A DNA stretch of 64,000 bases, from contig JAFTPT010000010.1 of the NCBI GenBank assembly GCA_017463155.1, forward strand, positions 62,001-126,000. Reading direction: 5' to 3'. Of this stretch, positions 45,719-53,270 are shown one piece after another; positions within the stretch are counted from its first letter, which is position 1; every line of letters begins with the position of its first letter. The position numbers and the translations under genes are program-made. Below the pieces are notes generated by a model. The model was not told the origin of the DNA and did not search any database. It saw only the letters and a program-made list of their open reading frames with translations. Origin of the DNA: Blautia sp. (GTDB taxonomy: Bacteria; Bacillota; Clostridia; Lachnospirales; Lachnospiraceae).

Positions 45719-46927
45719 ATGAGTGAAGAGATCAGGAAATGGCGCTGCCCGTATTGCGACGGCCTTAATGACTGGCAGGACGAGATATGCCAGATCTGCG
45801 GGGACGGCCACCGTCCGGAAGCGGAGGAATCTGCGAACACCGAAGATATTTCCGCGGGAACCGCTCCGTCTGCCGTACATGAGGAAGCGGCGGAGCCGGA
45901 AAAAACAAGGCCTGCCTACGAAGGTGAACGCCGTGATGAGACTCCGGCCACTTCAGCACCGCCTGTACCGCACAAAAATAATAAAGGCATTCTGGTGGCG
46001 GTCCTGCTGGTCGTGGCAGCATTGGCAGGCGGGGGACTCTATAATTATAATAAAAGCAATGAGCCTGCGCCCCTGGAGATCAAGGACAACAATAATGGAA
46101 CCGTGTCCGTGAAGATGATAAACGGATCTGATTATGAAGGATGGAATGTCGCTGCCGTCTATCTGGGAGACGATCCGGATGCTGAGAATCTGATCGATTA
46201 TTTTGGCAGGGAAAGGAGCAATTATACGCCATTAAGCTATACTATCGGCAACGGGGAACAGAGTGAACCTCTGGGTATAATCCCGGGCGGTTATACGCGC
46301 TTTATTCTGGAACCGTATGATAAATCCTACAGATCTGTATCACGATGGGAGCTGGAACCGGTCTACTATCCGGAAAGGACGGAGAAGCTGCCGCTCACTA
46401 TCAGGAATGTGAAGATCTGTAGATGGGAAGATTATAATGCAATGACGGAGGACCAGGATAAACTGTTTGAAGCCGATTATCATGACCAGGAGCTTCCCGA
46501 TCTTACTCTTGAAGAGGTTCCCCTGACTTCGGCAGAAGAACTGAACGCCTGCATCAGCAATGGAAAGCCAAATGATATACAGGCATGGGCCGAGCTCGGC
46601 TTTCTGATTGAGACGGAAACGGATTTCAATGATTTAGATGAATACTTTGAGTGGAAGGAATCGCCGGCACACACAGACAAAACGGCAGTTACACTTCTTC
46701 TCAGAGGCCCTGGTTTCTGGGAGACCTATTATGATAAATTTGAGAATAGCTTCATACAATACCTCAGGAATGGAAATGGCATCGGCGTGATCAATGGTGG
46801 TCTGTTGGACAGCTTATATCCCAGACTGAGGGAAGTGAACGGAACCGGGTATGTACCGGGGGATTATGCGCTGGAGTTCTACATTCGCGGAGTGAAAGTT
46901 TACACTCTCCCCTTTACATTAAGCTGA
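45719..46927 (+). CDS. RanBP2-type zinc finger membrane protein with extracytoplasmic domain
   Basis: A 402-residue protein. Residues 8-27 match the RanBP2 zinc finger W-x-C-x2-C-x3-N-x6-C-x2-C exactly (Trp8, Cys10, Cys13, Asn17, Cys24, Cys27). A Glu/Pro-rich linker, one membrane helix (~90-108) and an outside domain of about 290 residues follow. I see no known fold there (blocks VKMINGSDYEGWNVAAVYLGD, GGYTRFILEPYDKSY). RanBP2 fingers in eukaryotes bind ubiquitin, Ran or RNA. The function is unknown. Confidence 0.72.
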   Translation: MSEEIRKWRCPYCDGLNDWQDEICQICGDGHRPEAEESANTEDISAGTAPSAVHEEAAEPEKTRPAYEGERRDETPATSAPPVPHKNNKGILVAVLLVVAALAGGGLYNYNKSNEPAPLEIKDNNNGTVSVKMINGSDYEGWNVAAVYLGDDPDAENLIDYFGRERSNYTPLSYTIGNGEQSEPLGIIPGGYTRFILEPYDKSYRSVSRWELEPVYYPERTEKLPLTIRNVKICRWEDYNAMTEDQDKLFEADYHDQELPDLTLEEVPLTSAEELNACISNGKPNDIQAWAELGFLIETETDFNDLDEYFEWKESPAHTDKTAVTLLLRGPGFWETYYDKFENSFIQYLRNGNGIGVINGGLLDSLYPRLREVNGTGYVPGDYALEFYIRGVKVYTLPFTLS

Positions 46928-46949
46928 AATGGCTTATACTGAAAAAAAT

Positions 46950-46999
46950 ACAGGCTGTCCTTTCCATTTCTCCATGGAAGAGGACAGCCTGTTCTTTTA
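46950..46999 (+). terminator. Operon terminator
   Basis: A perfect 12-bp outer stem ACAGGCTGTCCT (46950-46961) / AGGACAGCCTGT (46981-46992), with an inner TTCCAT / ATGGAA stem and a TCTTTTAC tail. Confidence 0.88.
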
Positions 47000-47054
47000 C
47001 AATGAGTTCATGACAGAAAGCGAATTCCGCTAAGGCAGAAAGGAAGCAGAAGGC

Positions 47055-48374
47055 ATGAAAAAACAATATCTGAGCACCTGGGAGTCCGTAAAGACACACC
47101 CCGTACCGGCCTGGTACGAGGACTGCAAATTTGGTATTTTTATCCACTGGGGCATCTATTCGGTGCCGGCCTTTGCCCCCAGGACCTGGGAGCTTGGCGA
47201 GATCGAGGCCAACGAGGACTGGTTCTGCAACAACCCATACGCGGAGTGGTATTACAATTCCATCAATGTCGGGAGGGGTCCGTCCTACGAGTATCACATC
47301 AGCACGTACGGAAAGGATTTCACCTACGATGATTTCATTCCCATGTGGAAGGCGGAAAACTGGGATCCTGCCGCTTGGGCAGCCCTGTTCAGGGAGGCCG
47401 GTGCCGGGTATGTGGTCCTGACGACCAAGCACCATGACGGCTTCTGCCTCTTTGACAGCAGGTATACGGACTACAGCTCCTCAAAAATGGGGCCGAAGAC
47501 CGACATTACCGGGAGACTGACGGAAGCAGTCCGGGCGGAAGGCCTCCGCATGGGTCTCTATTATTCCGGCCTCATCGACTGGCAGTACGCGAACGACCCG
47601 ATCTACACGGAGGAGCAGCTCTTCTCGACGGCCTGCCCGACCGCGGCCTACGCGGATTATTCCTACAACCAGATGAAGGAGCTGATCGACCGGTATCATC
47701 CGTCGGTCCTGTGGAACGACATCGGCTGGCCGAAGCAGAGCGAGCAGGCCATGCCGTATCTTTTGTCCCACTACTTCAACACCGTGGAGGACGGCGTGGT
47801 GAACGACCGGTTCAACGGCCTGTATCATGACTATCTGACCAAGGAATACCAGCAGGGTGAAATGCATACGGACGAGAAGTGGGAGATGTGCCGGGGACTC
47901 GGCCTGAGCTTCGGCTACAATGCCAACGAGGGGGACGACCAGCTGATCAGCTGTGACGGGCTCGTCCGTCTGCTGGTGGAGGTCGTCGCAAACAACGGAA
48001 ACCTGCTGCTGAACATCGGCCCGAAGGCGGACGGGACGATCCCGGAGGAGCAGGCGAAGAGACTTCGCGTCCTCGGCAAATGGCTGTCCGTGAACGGCGA
48101 AGGAATCTATGGAACCCGGTTTGTCCGGAAGTCAGTCTATGAGGATGGCCTGGAGTACCATTTCACCGGAAAGGACGACCGCGCGTATCTTTTCATCCAT
48201 GGACTGCAGGAAGGTGAAAGCCGGATCGTGGTCCCCGGAGTCAAAGAGCCGGTACAGCCCCTGGATCCTGCACTTTCTGTTTCCTGCGTGAAGACAGGCG
48301 GCGGGATCATACTGACGATCCGGAATTACCGGAAGGACATGTACACGGCCGGCTTCAGGACCGGCGTGCTTTAA
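47055..48374 (+). CDS. GH29-family alpha-L-fucosidase
   Basis: A 439-residue enzyme releasing terminal fucose by a retaining mechanism. The start KKQYLSTWESVKTHPVPAWYEDCKFGIFIHWG is typical, as is VVLTTKHHDGFCLFDS. The nucleophile Asp should be the one in LWNDIGWP. No signal peptide, so it is cytosolic and cuts imported oligosaccharides. It heads the fucoside locus and has an AAGGAA ribosome site. Confidence 0.93.
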   Translation: MKKQYLSTWESVKTHPVPAWYEDCKFGIFIHWGIYSVPAFAPRTWELGEIEANEDWFCNNPYAEWYYNSINVGRGPSYEYHISTYGKDFTYDDFIPMWKAENWDPAAWAALFREAGAGYVVLTTKHHDGFCLFDSRYTDYSSSKMGPKTDITGRLTEAVRAEGLRMGLYYSGLIDWQYANDPIYTEEQLFSTACPTAAYADYSYNQMKELIDRYHPSVLWNDIGWPKQSEQAMPYLLSHYFNTVEDGVVNDRFNGLYHDYLTKEYQQGEMHTDEKWEMCRGLGLSFGYNANEGDDQLISCDGLVRLLVEVVANNGNLLLNIGPKADGTIPEEQAKRLRVLGKWLSVNGEGIYGTRFVRKSVYEDGLEYHFTGKDDRAYLFIHGLQEGESRIVVPGVKEPVQPLDPALSVSCVKTGGGIILTIRNYRKDMYTAGFRTGVL

Positions 48375-48395
48375 AAGAACACGTGGCGGAACGGA

Positions 48396-48432
48396 TGGAA
48401 AAAATCCATGGGTTCACTGGAAAAATTCCATG
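48396..48432 (+). promoter_or_regulatory. Tandem palindromic operator upstream of the sugar ABC genes
   Basis: TGGAAAAAATCCATG (48396-48410) and TGGAAAAATTCCATG (48418-48432), 22 bases apart, about two DNA turns. Each is a near dyad (ATGGA-N5-TCCAT; TGGAA-N3-TTCCA). A TACAAT -10 at 48454-48459 lacks a good -35, as expected for an activator-dependent promoter. Confidence 0.6.
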
Positions 48433-48509
48433 TTTCTCCCGGGAAGGATTTTTTACAATACGTACAACAGCAAAACAAGCATGAACATCCAAGACAGGAG
48501 GAAAAAACG

Positions 48510-49772
48510 ATGAAGAAACGCGCAGCAGTACTGACCGCCATCATGGCCGCATCCACGATCCTGACCGCAGTTCCCGCCATGGCGGAAGGCGTCACCCTTA
48601 CTCTGTACGGAAATGCCGACGACCTGGCAAAGCCCTACATGCAGAAGATCATCTCCATGTGGGAGGAAGAATCCGGCAATACGATCGATGTCCAGGGGCT
48701 GGACACCAACAACGCCGAGACCATCGCCCTTACCAAGTTCACGACCGGCGACATTCCGGATCTGTACATTCATTTCGGAAACGCGAACCTGAACAACTTC
48801 AACCCGCTGGACAACTTCGTCGACTGGACGGACGCCGAGTGGGTCAGCGATATCCAGGATTCCGTCCTGCCGCAGGCGACCTACAATGGTGCTGTGATCG
48901 GTCTTCCCTTCTGGGAGGCTTCCAACTCCGGCTGCTTCTACAACAAGAAGATCTTTGAGGAGCTGGGACTTGAGCAGCCCACCACCCAGGCCGAGTTCGA
49001 CGCCGTGTGCGATACGCTTCTTGAGAATGACATCCAGCCCATCTATCTGGCCGCAGCCGACGGATGGCCCATCCTGTACCAGTTCGCCTTTGACCCGGTC
49101 GTGGCCGAGCATCCGGAATATGTGGAGCAGCTGAACGCCGGTGAGATGAACTATGCGGATATCCCGGAGATCACCGCGATGTGCGAATGGTTCCAGAGCG
49201 CTGCTGAAAAGGGATATTTCGGAGAAACCTACGCATCAGACAAATGGGATTACACCAGTGAAGTCCTGGGCACCGGCGAAGCAGCCATGATGTTCTGCTG
49301 GGACACCTGGTTCGACACCGACTATGACAGCGAATCCTACGACTACGTGGGAAGTGATTTCGGCATTATGCCGGTATTCATGGGCACCCGCGACCAGGGA
49401 ACCTACGAGGGCGGCAACGTCAACCTGATGATGGCCAACAAGAACGGTGAGAATGTCGAAGCGGCAAAAGACTTTATCAACTTTATGGCACAGCCGGAGA
49501 ACTACAACGCCGCTTTCGAGGGCGTGGCTACCGCAGCCGTATTCAAGCAGGAGACCAGCAATGTGAACTCCACCCAGTATGAAGAGAACAAGGAGAGCGT
49601 GGACAGCCTGATCAACGCTTCCGGCGCACAGCCGAAGATCATCGGCTTCAGCCAGAGCGAAGGCGGCAGCGCACTTCTGCAGCTCATGAAGGGCGAAGTG
49701 GACGTGGAAGGCTGCATCAAGCTGATGGATGACGACCGCAACGCAACGTTGGCATCCTTCCAGCAGGAATAA
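48510..49772 (+). CDS. Sugar ABC transporter substrate-binding protein
   Basis: A 420-residue extracellular solute-binding protein (family 1). Signal peptide AAVLTAIMAASTILTAVPAMA precedes the mature EGVTLTLYGNADD; there is no lipobox Cys. Later blocks include GTGEAAMMFCWDTWF and NVNLMMANKNGENVEAAKDFINFM. The ATG at 48510 follows AGGAGG; the frame upstream holds the operator region and is not coding. It probably binds fucosylated oligosaccharides (inferred from the flanking fucosidases). It has no anchor, which is unusual for a Gram-positive solute-binding protein. Confidence 0.9.
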   Translation: MKKRAAVLTAIMAASTILTAVPAMAEGVTLTLYGNADDLAKPYMQKIISMWEEESGNTIDVQGLDTNNAETIALTKFTTGDIPDLYIHFGNANLNNFNPLDNFVDWTDAEWVSDIQDSVLPQATYNGAVIGLPFWEASNSGCFYNKKIFEELGLEQPTTQAEFDAVCDTLLENDIQPIYLAAADGWPILYQFAFDPVVAEHPEYVEQLNAGEMNYADIPEITAMCEWFQSAAEKGYFGETYASDKWDYTSEVLGTGEAAMMFCWDTWFDTDYDSESYDYVGSDFGIMPVFMGTRDQGTYEGGNVNLMMANKNGENVEAAKDFINFMAQPENYNAAFEGVATAAVFKQETSNVNSTQYEENKESVDSLINASGAQPKIIGFSQSEGGSALLQLMKGEVDVEGCIKLMDDDRNATLASFQQE

Positions 49773-49790
49773 TGTGACCTGAATGATCCG

Positions 49791-49833
49791 GGAGCCGCCG
49801 TGTTTATGCAGAACTGCTGAATACGGCGGCTCC
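49791..49833 (+). terminator. Intercistronic hairpin after the binding-protein gene
   Basis: Perfect 11-bp stem GGAGCCGCCGT (49791-49801) / ACGGCGGCTCC (49823-49833). It could partly terminate or protect the transcript, giving more binding protein than permease. Confidence 0.7.
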
Positions 49834-49877
49834 TTTGAATGAAGGCGTGTCTGTTTCTGAGAAAGGAAAAGAACGTT

Positions 49878-50747
49878 ATGAACAAGAAAAAAGTCTACCC
49901 CTACTACATGCTGTACGTGCCGGTGATCGTGTTTGTCATCTTTTTTATCATCCCTTCGACGATCGGCTATTTTTACGCCTTTACAAACTGGAGCGCTGCA
50001 CGTACATCGGGGCTTAAGTTTATCGGACTTCAGAATATCATTGAGGTCCTTTCGAATTACAAGGTCCCGATCGCTTTTGTCAATACGATCGTCTATGCGC
50101 TGATCAAGACGATATGTGTGACGGTCCTCGGCTTTGTGTTTGCCTACATCCTGAACCGCAAGATCCGGACGCAGACCGCGCTTCGGACCGTCTATTTTAT
50201 CCCGTCCATCCTGTCGGCCCTGGTCGTGGGCCTGATCTTCAGCGCGCTGTTCCAGACCCGGCACGGGACGATCAACAGCATGCTGAACGCCCTGGGACTT
50301 GCCAGTGTTGACTGGATCGGCTCCCGCTGGAGCGCCGTGTTCGCCATCGCCGTCGCGGAAGTCTGGCGGAATGTAGGCTACGCCATCGTCATCACACTGG
50401 CCGGAATGCAGTCCATCTCCAGCGATTATCTGGAGGCGGCCAGGCTGGACGGCGCTTCCGAATGGCAGATCTTCAGGAACGTGACACTGCCCCTGATCAT
50501 GCCGACGGTCAACGTAAATATCCTCTTCAGCCTGATCTACGGCCTTAAGATGTTCGATCTGATCTATGTCATGACGGGAGGCGGCCCGGGGAGCGCGACC
50601 GAGAGCTTCGGGACGTTGATGATGAATGAGATGTCCGCCGGGCGTTATGGACAGTCGGTAGCCATCAACCTGATCTTTACGATCTTCCTGGTCATCGTAT
50701 CCATGGTATACAACCGGGTTTCTTCGAGATGGGAGCGTGTGGACTGA
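49878..50747 (+). CDS. Sugar ABC transporter permease 1
   Basis: A 289-residue membrane protein of the MalF/UgpA type with six helices and the EAA loop LEAARLDGASEWQIFRNVTLP. ATG 49878 follows GAAAGGA; the longer frame from 49839 is unlikely. It works with the next permease; the ATPase must come from elsewhere, as in MsmK-type shared ATPases. Confidence 0.92.
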   Translation: MNKKKVYPYYMLYVPVIVFVIFFIIPSTIGYFYAFTNWSAARTSGLKFIGLQNIIEVLSNYKVPIAFVNTIVYALIKTICVTVLGFVFAYILNRKIRTQTALRTVYFIPSILSALVVGLIFSALFQTRHGTINSMLNALGLASVDWIGSRWSAVFAIAVAEVWRNVGYAIVITLAGMQSISSDYLEAARLDGASEWQIFRNVTLPLIMPTVNVNILFSLIYGLKMFDLIYVMTGGGPGSATESFGTLMMNEMSAGRYGQSVAINLIFTIFLVIVSMVYNRVSSRWERVD

Positions 50748-50748
50748 T

Positions 50749-51570
50749 ATGAACAAAAGAACAAAAAAGACAAATCTGATTCTGGAGATCATTCTCTGGG
50801 TATTCAGCCTTGTGACGATCTATCCGCTGCTGATGATCCTCCTGACTTCCTTCAAGAGCAAAGGAGAGGCCGCCTATCTGAACATCAATATCCCCTCCGA
50901 GTGGCATTTTGAGAATTACGTGACGGTCCTGGAGAAAAACTTCCTGCAGTCCCTCGGAAACAGCGTGTTCATCACGTTTCTTTCGGTCCTGCTGGTCACG
51001 TCGCTTTCCTCCCTGTTCGCGTTCATCATCGTGCGGAGAGATACCAGGCTCTGCCGTGGTTTTTACCGGGTGATCACCATGGGGATCATCGCTCCGTTCG
51101 CGGCTCTGCCGACCATCCGGCTGCTGCAGACGATCGGCCTGTACGGTTCGAGAGTCGGCCTCAGCCTGGTGTACAGTGCGCTTTACATGCCCTTCACGAC
51201 CATGCTGTTCTCCTCCTTCATCCGGGGGATCCCGAAGGAGCTGGATGAGGCGGCCGTCATGGACGGGGCGCACGGACCGGGGCTGTTCGTCAAGGTGCTC
51301 CTCCCCCTGCTGAAGCCGATCCTGGCCACCACGGGGATCCTGAACTTCATGTGGGTATGGAACGAACTGCAGATCCCGATGTACCTGCTCAATTCTTCAT
51401 CCAAATGGACGCTGCCTCTTTCGGTATATAATTTTTACGGACAGTTCAGCAGAAGCTGGAACCTGGTCTGCGCGGACGTGGTCCTTGTCTCCCTTCCCGT
51501 GATCCTTCTGTATATCTTTGCGCAGAAATGGGTCATCGACGGAATGACGGCAGGAGCCGTCAAGGGCTGA
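50749..51570 (+). CDS. Sugar ABC transporter permease 2
   Basis: A 273-residue MalG/UgpE-type permease with six helices and EAA loop KELDEAAVMDGAHGPGLFVKVLLP. Starts two bases after the previous stop. Its 3' end overlaps the convergent regulator gene by 11 bases. Confidence 0.92.
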   Translation: MNKRTKKTNLILEIILWVFSLVTIYPLLMILLTSFKSKGEAAYLNINIPSEWHFENYVTVLEKNFLQSLGNSVFITFLSVLLVTSLSSLFAFIIVRRDTRLCRGFYRVITMGIIAPFAALPTIRLLQTIGLYGSRVGLSLVYSALYMPFTTMLFSSFIRGIPKELDEAAVMDGAHGPGLFVKVLLPLLKPILATTGILNFMWVWNELQIPMYLLNSSSKWTLPLSVYNFYGQFSRSWNLVCADVVLVSLPVILLYIFAQKWVIDGMTAGAVKG

Positions 51571-53092
51571 GGCTCTGCAGGTAGGCGCTGGGGGAGATGC
51601 CTTCCTGTGATTTAAAGACCTTGCTGAAGTAAAAGCTGTCATTGTACCCGACGGCCTCCGAGATATCCTTGAGGGAGGTGCACGGGTTGTGACGCATCAG
51701 GGCTTTGGCGGTCTCGATCCTGAGAGAACGCAGGTATTTGCTGGGCGTCACGCCGAATTCGGCCTTGAAGACCGAAGAGATGTATTTTTCGTTGTAGCCG
51801 AAGATCTCGCTGAAATTCCCGATGACCACGTCGGAAGCATAGTTTTCGTCCAGCCACGTCTTGACCGAAACGGCCAGGTCGCGGGGGGACAGAACGGGAT
51901 CGGCCCCGGCGTCATCCAATATGGATGTGAAGGCTTTCCGAAGGCGCACTTCGAGATCTTCATATCCGGAGGAGGCGGCTACAAGCTCGGCTGCGTCCGG
52001 CAGGAACGTTTCCGGACCGGAAGACGCCGAAAACACCTGATAGAGTAAAAAACGAAGATCCGTGATCAGCTGCAGCTGGGTGGCTTTTGAAAGATCCCAG
52101 TGCATGACCAGGGAGTGGAGCACCGGAGCGAGCTGTTTCCGGTCGGTCGAGGGAGTGATGCAGCCGGCCAGGCTCCGGGTCTTCTGGGAAACCCGGATCT
52201 CCGTATCCGGGAGAGTCTTCAGCTGATGGATGGAGCTGCGGCTGAATATGGCGGTCGCCAGTGCATCCACATGGAGATCCGTGAGGACCGACTGAAGATC
52301 CGTGTCCTCCGGGAGCGGGGATGTATACAGGCATGTGACCGGCACCCGGCCGGACTCATACGTGTCATAGAGAGCCCGGATCAGATCCAGCACTTTGGAT
52401 CGATCCGGCTTTTCTTTTTCTTCGACGATCACGTAGACCGTTTCATTCGGATAAAAATGTCCCATCGGAAGAAGAACGGGCGTGCCTTCTGTCTGTCCGA
52501 GCCCGGAAGGAAGAGAGGGATCCTGTCCATCCTGTGGCAGCTCTGTCCCGGGGAAAGGCTCCGTGAGTGAATGACTCCGGAGAGGTCCCCGGAAGATGGA
52601 GACGATCGTGAACAGATTTCCACGGAGGGATGTATACGCACCTGGGAGCACTGCTTCTTTTCCGAAGAGGCATGCTGTAAGCGACGCCTGCATGGACCGC
52701 TGCCGGATGGAAGACTGGGACTTCCGGACTTTGTCGAGGATCCGGTTCAGGTCCTCCAGGGAGATCGGCTTCAGAAGATATTCCGTCACCCGGAGGCGCA
52801 CGGCCGTACGGGCATAGTCAAAGCTCGAATAACCACTGAGGATCACAAAGGTCGTGTCTTCCGTGATCTGCGGGTCTTCGGCGGAAAGAGCCTCCAGCAT
52901 CTCCAGCCCGCTCATGCCGGGCATCTCGATGTCCATGAAGACAAGGGCGGGTCTGTTTTTGCGGATCGCAAGGATCCCGTCACGACCATTCGAGCAGATG
53001 GACAGGACCTTGAAATCAGGCTGCTTCTGGATGAGTTTGGCAAGTCCTTTGGCGATTGCGAGTTCGTCTTCGATGATGATGGCCGATATCAT
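51560..53092 (-). CDS. YesN-type response regulator with AraC DNA-binding domain
   Basis: A 510-residue regulator. The receiver (1-125) has an acidic pair (IIEDE), phospho-Asp in LVFMDIEMP and Lys in EYLLKPI. A long linker region follows, then two C-terminal AraC helix-turn-helix motifs (NEKYISSVFKAEFGVTPSKYL; NDSFYFSKVFKSQEGISPSAYL). It should be phosphorylated by the YesM-type kinase at 55597 and activate the fucoside genes. It lies between the transporter genes and GH95 on the opposite strand. AGAGGT precedes the ATG. Confidence 0.93.
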   Translation of the reverse strand: MISAIIIEDELAIAKGLAKLIQKQPDFKVLSICSNGRDGILAIRKNRPALVFMDIEMPGMSGLEMLEALSAEDPQITEDTTFVILSGYSSFDYARTAVRLRVTEYLLKPISLEDLNRILDKVRKSQSSIRQRSMQASLTACLFGKEAVLPGAYTSLRGNLFTIVSIFRGPLRSHSLTEPFPGTELPQDGQDPSLPSGLGQTEGTPVLLPMGHFYPNETVYVIVEEKEKPDRSKVLDLIRALYDTYESGRVPVTCLYTSPLPEDTDLQSVLTDLHVDALATAIFSRSSIHQLKTLPDTEIRVSQKTRSLAGCITPSTDRKQLAPVLHSLVMHWDLSKATQLQLITDLRFLLYQVFSASSGPETFLPDAAELVAASSGYEDLEVRLRKAFTSILDDAGADPVLSPRDLAVSVKTWLDENYASDVVIGNFSEIFGYNEKYISSVFKAEFGVTPSKYLRSLRIETAKALMRHNPCTSLKDISEAVGYNDSFYFSKVFKSQEGISPSAYLQSLSP

Positions 53093-53149
53093 AGCGTTAC
53101 CTCTGAGAAAGAATCGTATGTCTGCATCGTCTGCCTGCAGATCGCAGTA

Positions 53150-53168
53150 TGTTCAGCATGACTGAACA
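53150..53168. promoter_or_regulatory. Inverted repeat between the regulator and GH95 genes
   Basis: TGTTCAG-N5-CTGAACA, a perfect 7-bp dyad, about 60 bases upstream of the regulator start and 100 upstream of GH95. It suggests a second regulator site. Confidence 0.5.
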
Positions 53169-53270
53169 GGATTGATATGGTATGATGGAAACAGCGGACG
53201 GGCAGACGTTTTGGTTTTGTTGAATAATTATAGCTTTGTCATAGTCAAGTATAACATACAGGAGGAAAAT

